The notes: generated from the sequence alone by a model not told the origin. DNA of 64,000 nucleotides from Erythrophleum ivorense (GCA_026724425.1 JAIUCV010000003.1:64967088-65031087); one strand, 5' to 3'. Positions 12,401 through 25,977 are shown, numbered from the stretch's first letter. Made by a program: numbers and translations.

Positions 12401-15400
12401 TTTCTGTATCTTGCTCATATAGTTCCAATTCTTCATCAAGGACTCTAAAAAGTATAGTCCCAGCGGCTAACTTGCCAAATAGCTTGCTTGAATAGAATTT
12501 GGGCTTTAATTCTATGTCATACTATTGGGTGAGTAATGGTAAGAGGAGGAATAGTTAACTATAGAATTGGGAGATCTGGGCCAGAGAAATTACCGAAGAT
12601 TGTGTTTTGATTGATCAGTAAATTACTAGTTTCCAAGTGAATCAAAGTTTGGAGGATACTGTTTTACCAGGTCCTTCTTTGAGGAGCTGGGACTGGTCTC
12701 TTATATATGATGATAATAGTCTTGCGCTTGGGGAGGAGAGGAAGGAGATTTTTGAGATGGATGAAGATTGAGTGCCAAGTTCCAATGAGTATTACCAAAG
12801 TTTCATGCTAATAGATGCTCTGATTTGAGCATGAATGATATTGTTCTCAGCCTAGTGTGTAAAACTTATCATTCTAAATTAGGTGAAAGACTATAGAGGA
12901 TGGTTCTGGCTTTAGGTGATGAAGGTTGATTTCAGGATGCCTATCTTTTATTGTTCTATCTTATTGTTAGAAGGGACCCTAAGGCAAATTTTTAGTGGTG
13001 GATTGAGCAGAAATTAATTCAAGCCATGCAGGTTTGTTTATATAAAGTTAAGTTGTCACATCTTTAGTTTGCTGATGATACCCTTGTTTTCCTTTTGGAT
13101 GTGATTCATTCTGCGTTTGGGCTTTTCTCCAATTTTACACTTTTTTATTTTTTTTTCAAAAAACTGTTAGCAATTTTGTTTTGGCGACTGGGCTTCATTC
13201 ACCATTTAAATGGCCTCAAAATATCCCAAGTAGGTGCAAAAATCAAACTTGTATGGCTCACATAGATTTGTAAGTTTAAAGAGTTTCCAGATTTTGACAG
13301 GTTTGACCATCAAGTTTGCGTGCAAGTTAACTATAATTGGTTTTATACACTCGTAAGGTTTAAGAATTACCTTAGAGTTTGACGACAATAACTTGGAAAT
13401 TAGTTGGAAAAATCATCTAATAAGCACGTTTATCAATATTATTGTGTTTGACCAATCTTTCAAAATAGTACTTTTTTGCTGTCAAATTATTAAAAAGGAC
13501 ATACAGAAATACCTTTGCAATCAGTATTATTTGAATGTACAAATGATTTTAAATATTCATTATGGTTAATTTTAATTAAGTTTCTTCTTTTTTATTTAAT
13601 TAAAATACAAAAAATAATATCTCAATAAATATATAAAACTTTTTAATTAAAATAATATATAATATTAGAATATATAATATTAGAATAAATATATCAAAAT
13701 TAGTATATACAAAACTTATAATCAAAATTTTGACTAGAATTGAAGAGGAATGGATAAAAGAATTTAAGCAAAGATAAAGAAGAGGAAAAGAGGGTACCTA
13801 GTTCACAAAAGATAAGGGATAGGTTTGTGACTAGTGATTTTGAGTGAGGCTATTTTTGTCTTCTAAAAAATAATTTTCTGCTTTTGCTTCTGTTTTGAAG
13901 GAGAAGCTCCAATTTCTTACTTCTTTCACATGGTAGAAAAATAGATTTTGGTGCCACTCAAAATCAGCCTTTGGTGTGGACCAATCACAATTTAAAAAAA
14001 AAAAAAGAACTTTTTTGAAAACAAGCAGCCTTATTCTTCCCAAAAGCAGGGCCAAACAAGCTATAGCATGCATACTGTCCCTACTCCCTACAACATGAGT
14101 TTACATGTCCAATGCTTAGTATATAATGCATGCCAGAACTTCTTTATGAGCATTAATTTGTTCTTTATACTTTTCTTTTAGTTGAATCTAAATATGTAGA
14201 GCTTTTGGTTTTATATTATCTGATAGACCATTCTGCCCTTATTTTGATGATTTATGTACAGTGTTGATTTTCCAACAACAACAACAACAACAAAACCTTT
14301 TCCCACTAAAACAATTTTAAATGACCACCCGAAACAATCATATTTCAGTTAGCTCAATATGAGCATTTCCAGGGAATGAGCCTTGGCTGTATTTTCTTCT
14401 GTGATTAGTTGTTTTGTGCATTTAAAGTTTATACTGATGACAAAGACGGGCAATATCCCTTTTTCCAAAAGATGGAACAGGTACTAGCATTTATCATCTA
14501 TTGTTAAAATTTTTTCAGATACTGATTTTAATGAAACTGTTTCTTAATCTTCCATATGTTCTCTGTCTCCTCTTTGCCTCGAACCTTGATTTAATGCTGC
14601 CATCTATCTGAAGGCTTGGTAATTTGTCTTTCCTCTTTGCTCATCATATTTTTCACGCGGTATGAGATGCTAGAATGATTATTTATTTTATTATGTAACC
14701 ATGTAATTTGCTTTAGGAATAAGGGTTTGTAATTGGGCAATTAGGGTAACCTAAGATTTAATTAGGTATTTGAATAAAGCCTTTTGGGCTAGGGTTATAT
14801 TAGTCGATTTTTTTTTGAAATACGGGTCTTCTCTGTTGTAGTCATTACCCCTTAAATTATTGATCTTTGAATCTTGAATTCTTGATAATTTTGTTTTATT
14901 TTATTTAATCCCTTCCTGTCCTGCATGCATTTTTTTAATCGCTTCTTCTCTGAAGGTTGCAAGCCAAGAGACATATGGAACCTTGGGGGCTATTGTAAAA
15001 AGCAGAACAGGAAATCGACAAGTTGGCTTCCTCACAAATCGACATGTAGCTGTTGATTTGGACTATCCAAACCAGAAAATGTTTCATCCTTTGCCACCCA
15101 GCCTTGGACCAGGTGTTTATCTTGGTGCAGTTGAGAGGGCAACATCATTTATCACTGATGATCTTTGGTATGGTATTTTTGCAGGAATAAACCCAGGTAG
15201 CGTAGTCCCAATTGCATTTTATCATGAATCAACAATCAAAAGTTCTTAATTATAAGTATTTTGTCAATTTGTCTCTGGATTTCATGTTTTTAATGTCATG
15301 AAATAGGTGCTATGTTGCTTTTAGTTGGTTACCTGAGGGCATGCTCATTATTGAAAATTTTGAACACTAAGTCCTAGGCCAGGGGTCTAATCAGTAGGGT

Positions 15401-18400
15401 TCCTCAATTGAGTAAGTGGTTTTTTGGAGCATTATCTTAATTGTGATCAATAATCAAAATTATATATCCTGTGCTTTCTCTACAGCAATAGGTAAGTTAC
15501 GGGACTTTCCTCTTGGACAAAATTTACAGAGATCTTCCTAATGGATAAAAAATTAAGTCTAATGTGGTCTAAGACTGGTGTTGTTATTTGTAGATGCTTT
15601 AGTTTGTTTGATAATATTTCACTTTTTTAATCTTCTGATCTGTTGGTGGATTTGAATTCCCCAAAGATGAATACTTTTATAGGAGCAACTACAAGAACTT
15701 GAAATTGTTGAGGGAGAACTATTTATATCTTAATTAACTGAAATAGGACATTTGTGATATAAGCCTTTTAATATGATGCTAAATAGTTATTTAATTTCTA
15801 TGAGAGATTATAATAAAAACTTTTGATGGGCTTTCACTTAACATATTAAATTTTTTTAATTCGCCATAGACATGGTATTAGAGCTCCTATGACTTAGTGG
15901 TTAGAACTTTGATTCTTGTTGTCCCCCATCCTCTTAGTCAAACATCGAGGTTCAACCCAAGATATGGTGTCCACGCTTCAGGCCCAAATAGTTCTTGTGT
16001 GAGGAGGGATGTTAGAGATTACACTGAAAACTATTTATGGGGTCTTTGCTTAACAACTTAAGCTTTTGATTGAAGTGCCTTGACAATTTCCATCTCATCA
16101 GCTTCATCTAAGTCTTCCAGCCTGGCTTGATACTTGTGGATCTTGCATAATTGTAGTAGTTTAGGAGCCTGTATGGCCCTGGTGCATAGAATAAAGAAAC
16201 GCTGCTGTTTAGTAAAGAAAAGCACTCTATTAATTTCTTTTTACAGTTGGCTAATATGTAAAATAGCTTATGTTTCCATAGAATCCGTTTTTCTGTTTTT
16301 GAAGATAAATAAAGCATTAGAAGTTCAACAATGAAGTAGAATCAAAAGAAAATTTAAAATTAGATAAAAATACCCTCAATTTAGAAGGTATAAATGTTTC
16401 TTAAGGTCACTGCTGCGGCCGGCTAATGTCCACCTCCATGATACCACTATGACCCCGGGCCCATTGTCGCCGCCATTGCAACTTCCATTACCCCATGGGC
16501 AATGCATCCGCCAACATCAAAGCAGCCACTGTCACTCCACCACTACTATGGTCTTCTTTGTCCCATCACGTGCCGCCACTGTAATAACCACTGCCAATCA
16601 GCAACCACTTTTGTGGTTGCCACTGCCCCTGCATGCACCACCCTGTCCTGGTTGCCATCCGCCCAGATGCATGACCCCCAATCCCAGGGCCCCCTAGTGA
16701 CACCACCACTTGCTATATGAACATTTATGCATCCAGAATGATATTGTCTATAAGAACACTTTTGTCAATAGCCTGGTACTTTTGGAAATATATGAATGCT
16801 AAACTTGCTTCCTGATTGATCTCACCAAACAATAAACAACTTTTTCCAGTCCAGATCCTCTCTAGTTGTACTAACGATTGGAAAGAGTCTAGTTAGGCCT
16901 TTTAGCCTTTCTTTTTTAGATTACAAATTTTAAGTAAGTTAAAATTTTTAAAATGTAATTCTTCCTCATAGATGAAATTTTTATCTTTATACTTAAAATT
17001 AGTAATTAAAAAAAAAAAAGCTAGAGAGCCTGACTAGACCCTCTCTGGTTGCACGGACACCTGGAGAGGATTTGTTTTGCTGCTTTTTTCATAGTAGTGA
17101 TTTTTCAAGAAATTGATTTTTTTAAGAAAACATTTTTCATATTAAAAAAAAAAAACACAAATTTTGCACTATGACCAAACAGACACTAAGTTCTTATAAT
17201 GAGTTAAAAGGTCATGCTTGATATGGATGATTGTCTGTCATGAATGCCTGCAAAACTCATGATAACCTATCATTTCCAATTTGTTTGTTATAATTTTATG
17301 TTTGTCTGTGAGTATCTATTGCATCCTAACTCCCACACACAGCATAACAATTTTGTAATCCTGCAGAGACATTTGTGCGGGCTGATGGAGCCTTCGTCCC
17401 ATTTGCAGAAGATTTCAATATGAATGATGTGACAACATCTGTAAAAGGTGTGGGTGAGATTGGTAATGTCAATATCATAGACTTGCAGTCACCAATAAAC
17501 AGTCTCATTGGAAGGCAGGTGATTAAAGTTGGAAGAAGTTCTGGTTTGACTACAGGGACTATAATGGCCTATGCCCTGGAGTACAATGATGAGAAAGGGA
17601 TTTGTTTTCTCACTGATTTTCTTGTTGTTGGCGAGAACCAGCAGACATTTGACCTTGAAGGTGACAGTGGAAGCCTCATTCTCTTGACTGGTCAGAATGG
17701 GGAGAAGCCACGGCCTGTGGGCATTATCTGGGGAGGGACAGCGAATCGGGGACGTTTGAAATTAAAAGTTGGCCAACCTCCTGAGAATTGGACCAGCGGA
17801 GTTGATCTAGGCCGACTTCTTGATCTCCTGGAACTTGATCTCATAACAACAAATGAAGCACTCCAAGGTTTGTTTTTTGGAACATTCAGTTGTTAATCTT
17901 TTAATTCCCTTAGTTACTAAGCAGTAATTAGTTTTTTTGCCAGAATTTTCAGCCTTGATATCCTGCAGTATAGTGTGCTATACTGTTTCACAAATATTGT
18001 TGAGGGATGAATGAATTTTGCATGCATGTCAAACATGACCAACTTCTGTGTCTTGGACTACTGATGATCTGTCACATATATGATAATCTGATGGACTTGT
18101 CTCAAAATATAGGGTTTTAGGGAGGGATGGGGAATACTAAATGGTGGAGGAGCTTGAAGGAATATGCTTGGTTTGGTATGATAGCAAAGTTTTGGCATTT
18201 AAACTGCGTTTTGGAGCTCAGAATTTCTTTATCTTCTTCTTCTTCTTCTTTATATTTTAATTTTTTAGATAACATGACAACTCTAAATTGCTATTTTGCT
18301 ACCATCTGGGTTCTAAGTATTCTATCCAGTGGAAAGTTTCTGGCCATTATCTATGAGGAAGTTGTTGGTGGCAGCAACAAGAAGGAACTCTGTTATATAT

Positions 18401-20445
18401 ATCCTGTCCATGTCCTTTTACGATGATCTGCTTTTTCTGTGCCTAATATATGAACTCCTGTTTTACACAGTGGTTTTGAAGGTTGAGAGATTCTGTGTTT
18501 GATACTTAGAATGTGAAGGTTGGGCTTAAGCAGGATTTCTAAGTGTTGATATTTGAAATTACACTGACATTGTCTTAAGCATGAATTCTAATTGGTGATA
18601 TTTGAGGACTTGAGTAAAACTTTTGATTGACTAATGAACAGTTTGATATACAGAATTGTTAGGTATGAAAATGGAAAGGAAATGATAATATGAGTGAAAT
18701 AAATGAAAAATGACCCTCCTATCCCTGCTTAAAAAAAGTAATAAAAAGAGATAAATACTATTGATAAAAAGAGATAGATACTATTGAATAATGATGATTA
18801 GGGTATAATAGACATTGCAAAACAAAATTGCTTTTCCTTTTCACTTTCCATCCTTCAACCAAGTGGGGCCAACTTCACATAGTAATATCAGCGGCATAAA
18901 ACTCTTTCTTACCTTAGCAGGTGAAACTCACTTCAAAGATATGGCTGTTATAGGTGGATTCACTGTGCAGCATCATTAAATAGTAGTTGGGGGTTTGTGG
19001 TCATTCAGAATTCTTAAACCAAGTGTTAACTTCAATTGGAGTTTATCATGTGTTTGAGTTTGGCTAGCAATAACTAGTGCATTATGTTTCAATCAAAAAA
19101 TGTAAAACTTGTTTATTTATGTTTTAAACCTGAGTTAGGGAAAAGCAGCTGGGTTGCTAACTTTCTGGACATATAGTTAACATTGACTAATGCTGATGGA
19201 TATACCTTTCTTAAAGGTTTTAAACTCCTGCTACTTTTGTAGTAGATTTTTCTTTCAATTTCGTTTTGTTCCTCAATTTTGTTTTGCATGAATTCCTTTT
19301 GTTAATTCTCTCTTCCCCCTGTCACATAACCCATACACTAATATCTTTTCCTGCATAGATCAGTAGAACTTTAAGTGGGTATGAATTATCAGATCTGGGT
19401 CCTTTGCATTTATCTCTCTAAATGTAAGGGGTAAATTTAGTGAGAGAAAAGGGGATAAATGCAGGGGATCCAGATCTGTTATTATTGTAGGGGATCTGTG
19501 AACCCCACACTCCCCTCTCTGTCTTTCTCTCTATCTCTAACTAAATTTAGCCCCTGCATTTAAGGGGTAAATTCAGGGGATCGGTAAAGTAAATGTGAAT
19601 TCGGATTCCCTCAATATCTGAACTCTCTAGATTTCACATTTCATTTTTTATAATTTTTAAAATTTTAATCATCATTTTTTAAAATTCATAATTAGAAGAT
19701 TATTTATATTTTACATTCTACTGCTTTTAAAAAAATTGTCAAAATAAGTTTAAAAAAAGAAAATTTAGGCCATCTAGATCTCCTTAATTGACTAATGTGT
19801 GCCCTAATTTAGCAAATAATATCTTGGCATGTGTCATATTCAAATCATAGTTGTTTAAACTTTTAATTTAGTGATAATGATCTATTTTCAAAGAAAAACA
19901 CAACTGACAATATCCTATGTTCTAAGTGTCTGACATAATTATATTACCAAAAAAATGAATTAAATATACAGATGTTAAGTTACAGCTGACAAGCCCTTTG
20001 TTGTTATTTTCCTTTCATAGCTGCGATACAGGAGCAAAAGAATGGTTCTACCGCTGGGATTGATTCTACAGTTGGAGAATCCTCTTCCACTGTACCTTCA
20101 AAAGATAAGCTTGAAGAGAGCTTTGAGCCTTTTCGCTTGAATATCCAGAAAGTTCCCGTTGAGGATGGTCCTTCCCGAGGACTCAACCCACCATTAAGGT
20201 CCAATGAGTTTCATGTCAGAAATGGAACCAAAACAACTCCAAATGTAGAACACCAGTTCATTCCTAGTTATGGAGGCAAGTCTCCAGTACATAAAAGCTA
20301 CCAGGAAGGAGATCTAGAACTAAAAAATCTTTCAGCATTACGGAATGGCCCAGATGAAGATAGTTTTGTTTCCTTGCGTTTGGGAGAGCCTGAAGCAAAG
20401 AGAAGAAAGCAATCAAACTCTTCTTTTACCATTGAAGAATTATAA
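9467..20445 (+). CDS. NAL1: NARROW LEAF 1 (NAL1)-like trypsin-like serine protease, complete
   Basis: Five coding exons: 9467-9958, 10889-11032, 14956-15196, 17367-17867 and 20021-20445. All junctions are GT-AG and in phase, giving 600 codons, the usual length for this plant family. The protein has a Ser-rich N-terminus and a trypsin-like core. Visible catalytic candidates are His near residue 242 (FLTNRHVAVDLD), Asp near 299 (VRADGAF) and Ser near 393 (EGDSGS); their spacing fits the triad reported for rice NAL1. The C-terminus has a basic KRRK cluster and a LRLGEP stretch like an EAR-type motif. From the family: rice NAL1 is a nuclear protease acting on leaf width, vein patterning and polar auxin transport, and is reported to act on a TOPLESS-related co-repressor. 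The start is the first ATG after a probable 5' UTR acceptor. Introns 2-4 are long (3.9, 2.2 and 2.2 kb) and carry transposon debris. No frame damage is seen. Confidence 0.95.
12850..13140 (+). mobile_element. Decayed LINE (L1-type) reverse-transcriptase fragment in NAL1 intron 2
   Basis: Conceptual translation around 13045-13090 gives KLSHL, a stop, then FADDTLVFLLD. FADD is the active-site motif of plant L1-type LINE reverse transcriptases, normally written (S)HLQFADDT. Upstream, HSKLGERL resembles the region of the same domain where plant LINEs have LGERLRRVL-like sequence. Stops and frameshifts throughout show it is dead. It sits in the same orientation as the host gene. Its boundaries and poly-A tail were not located, so more of the 3.9-kb intron may belong to it. 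Confidence 0.6.
15801..16085 (+). mobile_element. TRIM-like miniature LTR retroelement in NAL1 intron 3
   Basis: Two diverged terminal copies face the same way: about 15801-15872 (TGAGAGATTATAATAAAAAC...) and from 16010 (TGTTAGAGATTACACTGAAA...). Both share GAGATTA, AAAACT, ATGGG and CTTAACA blocks in order. The left copy ends in CA and is followed at 15873 by TGGTATTAGAGC, close to the tRNA-iMet primer-binding site TGGTATCAGAGC. A purine tract GAGGAGGGA (16001-16009) precedes the right copy. The interior has no open frame, but includes tRNA-like A-box (TAGTGGTTAGAAC) and B-box (GGTTCAACCC) sequences, so a SINE-related origin is the alternative. Confidence 0.6.
16409..16720. other. GC/CCA-rich island in NAL1 intron 3
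   Basis: About 310 bases, rich in CCACC, GCCGCC and CCATTGC, sit abruptly inside AT-rich intron. Two overlapping low-complexity frames (16449-16697 and 16502-16720) cross it, but neither resembles a known protein. Similar CCA-rich blocks occur in the inferred LTR at about 23500-23760, so it may be a fragment of retrotransposon leader sequence. Not recognised with certainty. Confidence 0.4.
19391..19477. repeat. Imperfect inverted repeat in NAL1 intron 4
   Basis: The left arm (19391-19414, AGATCTGGGTCCTTTGCATT...) pairs with the right arm (19454-19477, GATAAATGCAGGGGATCCAG...) over 24 bases with about four mismatches, leaving a 39-base loop. Related GGGGTAAATT and CCCCTGCATTTA words continue to about 19590, so the full foldback may be longer. 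Probably a small MITE or its end. Confidence 0.6.
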
Positions 20446-20830
20446 TGAAGTAATAAGAAATATTACAGTATATTGACTCATTGAAGCAACTGTCTCCTAA
20501 AGTTCACATGGCTGTACTCCATCATGCTTTAGAAATTGCCTTCAGCTAGGATGGAGGTGTTTTGAAAGGAAAGGTTAAATCAGTTAATGTCATTTTGGAT
20601 AATTCTTATTCTTTTTTCATGTTTGGGTTTAGTGATGATAATAGATAACATGGGAATTATATAATATTTTATAGTGGAGATTTAGCTAGCACTGTTTAAT
20701 CTGTGATATCTAGTCTAGTACATTTTCTGTAGCCTTTGTATCATAAGCACTCCTGAAGGGGAAGTACTATAAGCCCTATTGTAAGTTAAATTAAAGGACT
20801 GTAAAATATATCCTTGTCAAGCAGCATCAT
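20446..20830 (+). other. Probable 3' UTR of the NAL1-like gene
   Basis: Follows the stop codon and is less AT-biased than the intergenic DNA beyond. The T-rich and GT-rich stretch near 20700-20830 could hold the cleavage site. The exact poly-A site is not identifiable. Confidence 0.45.
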
Positions 20831-23196
20831 TTTGTTCAGGGTCAATCCTTCTTGTACTTTGCATCAGTTTGTCTGTTAACAATATGTTCTTTAGAAAATG
20901 TTTTGTGCAGATATATTCTGTCCATGGTTTTAAATTGCAGTGGCAGTTGTGGTTGTAGTTGACTAGTTGCAGTAATGGCAAAAAAATGTGAGAAAATGTA
21001 GAAATATATAATGGTTGCGATCTGCAATGTAATATTTGATGTTGCAAGATTTACTGCATCAATATTGCGGCTGCAATTGAAAACCCCAACTTCGTAGATG
21101 ATATATTCATTTTAATTATGGAACAGCAAAAGTGGAGTTGAATAATCATTTTATGCTGCTATTTTGTGGCAATAAACTGAATATTTACTTGGTTCTCCAA
21201 GGACCAAGGGAGAAATAAAATAGTAAAAAATCAAAGCAGAGAATTTGACTACATCTTGACTAAAGTTTTTTTTTTGAAATAATCTCCATTGAGTTTTGTA
21301 TAAAAATAGGCTGATTTTATTGGAAACTTTAGAAAAACTTATTAATATATAAAAAGTAATGGTAATGTTCAGAAACTTTGCACAACATGTTTGAGTTAAT
21401 TAAAACCACAATATAAAGAGCAAGAAATCCACGTCGTTTCTAATATCTCACGTAATAATATATGCACACATATTTGTGCAATTGAACATTTGCGTTACAT
21501 ATTATATGAATGTGAATATTACGAAATAAAAAGGTCGACCAATGTTGATGAATATATATATTCTGTTTTTTTTTAATATATGAGTTGGAATTGTCAATGT
21601 GAAACGCATAAAAGGATAGAGAGGTAAATGAGAATGAGAGGAGTTCCTACAGCTATGCATGGCTTTACCATTAGATACGCAATTACAAAGTACTTAAGAA
21701 TAAGGTTAAAATTGTGGAAGAATTATTTATTTCAGAAGGATAAAAAGATTCTCAAATATTTGGAATATTAAAAACTCTCAAATTTATACTTCATATATGT
21801 TTTAAATTTTTCTCTAGTATTTTGCTTGTGATATATATTTACATATCTGATGGGAAAATTGAGAGTACAATAGAGTAAATTAATTCCCGCACAACACAAG
21901 CAACATTTCTAATTCTTATAATACATATTCATATCATTATTCAGTCAGAAAAAATAATTTATTTCTTATTATTTAGCTTGAGGGAATAAAATAAGACTCA
22001 TGTACAAGCATGTTCCTTAATTTCTTTAAAATTACAACAAATTAAATATAAAGCTAATCAAAATTTCACTTAACTTAAAATCTCTTATAAACTATGTAAC
22101 CACTTATTATATATACTACAGTTATGGCTTATTTTTATTATTTAATTAAAATTACATGTGAGAGAGGGATTAATTAATTTATTTATCTTGATTTAAAAAA
22201 ATTAATTAATCTATCAACTATACACATATTTTAAGTTAAATTACACCTCCATCAATCATAGTAGATTGAAGAATTTATCTTATTAACCCTAAAACTTGAC
22301 TATCGGCCCCTAGACTCACAAAATCATGCAATTTGGCCCCTCTTCGTTGGTAAATTTATCCAAAAACTTAACAAAGCTTCTCCATGTAGAATTATGTCAC
22401 CTTATCTCTGAACAACAAACATTGCTTAACCAAAAGATACTCATTTTTCCAACACCGCCCCCCCCCCCCCCCCCCCCCCCCACCCAAAAGAAAAAGGCCA
22501 TGTTTTCTGTAATTATTTTGTGCATGAAGATAATGCAAACAAGCGCTCAGTCTTCTTGCTCCAAGTTTGAATAAGTCTGGATTTATGTGGAATCCAAATA
22601 TTCAATCTATAGCTCTATTAGGTTTTTGGACGAATTTACTAACAAAGGGCTAAAGTACACAAATCAGCCAGCCTAATTAAGGACTGATAATCAAATTTTG
22701 TAGTTAAGGGATACATTGCATAAGCCTCTAATTTGAAAAGTTCTGTATATTTTAGCCTACATTTTAAAAACTAGCATGCGTACATACAAGAGCAAGAGGG
22801 GAGCAACCTTTATAGATTATATTATACATTCAGTACACATACACACATATGACATTGTTTTAAAAATTGGACCGGTGACTGACCTGTTGAACCAGGAACC
22901 AACTAGGCACACAGTCCGGATAGGGTTTAAAAATCATTTAGATGGTGGGGTGCTTTGGATCAGAAAAATGGAAATTGACCGAGACCTAGTAGAAAAATGT
23001 GAAAATCGAGTATTAAGGGGAAAAAATTGTTTAAGGCTTCTGTTAGTATTGAGTTACCTTATGAACCTTGGGCTTCTATGCTTTGGAATGATATTCTAAA
23101 GGCCGAAGCTTGCTAAAGTTAAAATACACACATAATTTGAAACTCAAGCTTGGTTGAATCAAGTTCTACCATAATTTGACCAGTCTTGAGAACTCA
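20831..23196. other. Intergenic, repeat debris
   Basis: AT-rich with no convincing exon. It holds a C24 homopolymer and a short block at about 22855-22925 (GGACCGGTGACTGACCTGTT...) typical of a dispersed plant repeat. Frames here are low-complexity or short. Confidence 0.5.
22458..22481. repeat. C24 homopolymer run
   Basis: Twenty-four consecutive C, the longest homopolymer noticed in the window. It may not be accurate in length. Confidence 0.95.
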
Positions 23197-25973
23197 TGTA
23201 ACTACTCATAATTAATTAAATAAATAAATTATTAATGATAAATAAATTATCTTAAGATAAAAAGTAATAATTAATAAATTTTAATTAAATTTCAAAATTT
23301 TAAAATTATCTTATAAAATTATCTAGGTACATGTTTTATATCTAATAGAATTTTTTTTTTTATATTTTAAAGTCTCTAAATAGATTATTCTTATTAGATC
23401 CAAATACTTATAAGAATTTATTTTAATTATTGGATTCAAAATAAATCCATTGATACTTTATTTTAAGTCTAGTAGCAAAAAATCCTTGATCTTTCTCTTT
23501 TCTCCTTATTTCTTTTTTCTCCCCTCTTTTCCTCCATTTTCCAAATTTTCTCTCCACCCAGATTTGCAGCTCCTGATTAACGCACATCCATCTTTCTTTA
23601 TTTCTCCAACGCATCTCCCTCCATCAATGACGCAATTTTGTGCAGTCACCATCCAATCTCCTTGTGCAGCCACCAGTTCACACCACATTGCCTCGTTTTG
23701 CTTTACCCACTGCCATTGTTAGTGCTCTATCGTCCTTCACCGTGGGTGTTCCCCAGAGAGGTCATAGGTGGTGTTTCATCAACGTCAGATCTAATTGTCT
23801 TCTCTTTTTCTTTCATTTTAGTGGCTTCTTTCTCATTCTTTTTTCATTATCATTGAGTTTTAACACTATTGGTGGTTTGAAATTTATAGGTTCCACCATT
23901 GTGATTGTGGGAAAGCTTTCAATTTGAAGCTTTTGAGTTTAATCCATCAAAGTGTGAATTTGCCTTTTTATTTAACAAACTCTATAAGATAATTCTTAAA
24001 CTCAAATTAAATTTAAAAATTTTAATTTAAAAAAAAAATTCTAGATTTAAAGTTAGCAATAATGATATAGAATTTAGAGTAAATTTGATACTTTAGTTAT
24101 TATATATTGTGTTTAGTCAAAAATAATATTATAAAGTATTAATTGGATAATTAGTTGATAATTTTATATTTAATTTAATTTTAGGCATTGCTAGTAATAC
24201 CTCATCAATTGAGCTTGTACCTTAAAGAAATCTTTATTAGTGATTCGTAATAGTTACTATATAAATAATAAGGTAGTATCTTTTATTTGTACTTTAATTA
24301 TATTTTTTTAGTCTTAAATATTATTTTAAATGATTTTTATTCTATTAGTATGGGGAAGCAACTTGTAAATTTTTTTTGAAAATCTTTAATTTTAAAATAT
24401 GCAATAAATAATGGTGAAATTTATGAATATGTGAAATAAGAATGTTCTCATGAATTTTAATTTAAATTGTCTCCTTTAGATATTTTATATAATATTTTTC
24501 CTATTCTATTTTTTTCTTACATAATTTTCCTTAAAGTTGATTTATTCCTAATTAATTGGTAATTATAATATATATATATATATGAATTATCTTATATATA
24601 TATATATATATTTAAATCACTTATTTAATTGAATTTGAGAATGACTATTATAATAGGATTTCTATAATATTCTTAGTAAATTATTTATGTTTGGTGTGGC
24701 ATTTAAGGACAGTAGCTTTTCTTTTTTTACTGTGTTATGAAAATCTAAGTTTTATATTAAGTAGTATGAAACGCCTAATGTGTTACTTATAATATTTGAA
24801 AACATAAATCCTGCATTGATTAGTTAGGATGCTTGGTATAGTATTTAAAGAAAAAAAGATTTTTCTTTTGACAATACTTTTAAGGGTGGATCATTTACAA
24901 TTTTTTAGGTTATATTATTAATATATACTATATATTTAAAAGGATAATGAATAAGATATAGTGTGAACTACATAACTATTAGTGAGGGTAACAGCCTAGA
25001 TATATTTAATAAAATTGAAATGTGATGAAAGGCATAAAAGTGCTATAAGATGTGACAAACAACGCGGTAGTATTATGAGATTATGAAATAAAAAAAGTGT
25101 TGTGGCACCAAAATGTAAAAAGTATGGTAGCACCAAGATATGAAATAAGAAAAATGCAGTGACACTAAAGTTTGAAAAATGCAATAGTACTGAATGAGAA
25201 ATAAGTGAAGTATAATGGTACTGTGAAAAATAATATGATGTGCCCTCACACACAATATCTATCCAATGAGTTTTTAATTGTTTATCTTTAAATGTTATTT
25301 TCCAAAGTTAGCTATTACTTGAATGAAAGTATTTATTTATTTTATGAATTTATATTTTATTTTATTTTATCAATGTTACTCAATTGCAAAAAACTTAAGT
25401 GAGTTTATTTCCTCTTTAGCGCACTTAGTTATTTATGCACCTACAGAGTTAGTGGTAGATGCACCCCATTCCTTTTTTTTTTTTTATAAATCAATAAGTA
25501 GTCAAGTAAAGTACTTTGGAGGTAGTGTGCCTTCCTAGATTCATAGGTAGGTTCCTTACTAGATGATAGTAATATAAGACTCCGTGATGTCATGACTATT
25601 AAATGTTGGGTTAGATAATATAGAGTCATGTAGATCTTATAATGGCCATAGTCTTTTGAAAATATTTACTTTCCTTTTCATTGTTTTTCTTTTGTTTTAT
25701 TTTAAAAACTAAAGGAAATTGAATTGTGGTTATTGTTCAAATTGGGAAACATCTATTTTTTAAAGAAAGTGTCATCAGATTTTTGGCAGCTCCCAAATGG
25801 TTTTTTTTAATTATAGAATAAGATTGATTTTTTTTTTATTTTGACATCAAAACTTAAACTTGTCTTAGTCTTTATTTGGTTAAATGGTTACATTCCTTAG
25901 ACTTGCTAGGTTAAGCTAGGTTAAAAGGGCTTAGTTTATGCATCAGTTATGACTAGGGATTTATGTTGTGACA
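23197..25973 (+). repeat. Inferred 5' LTR of the Ty3/gypsy element
   Basis: The right end is well placed: TTGTGACA at 25966-25973, then a 4-base spacer and the primer-binding site. The left end is inferred from TGTAACTACTC at 23197, which has the usual TGTAA start and then an AT-rich run. A pyrimidine and CCA-rich block at 23490-23760 fits an LTR leader region. The resulting 2.78 kb compares with the solo LTRs further right (2.57 and 2.83 kb). With no second LTR to compare, the left boundary is uncertain. Confidence 0.4.
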
Positions 25974-25977
25974 AAGT

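Noticed and set aside
14700..14935. Possible copia LTR fragment in NAL1 intron 2
   Set aside because: Wording is suggestive (AAGCCTTTTGGGCTAGGG), but no ends, primer site or duplicate copy was found.
23450..23927. Overlapping frames of 72-95 codons in a pyrimidine-rich block
   Set aside because: Low-complexity sequence inside the inferred 5' LTR of the gypsy element.
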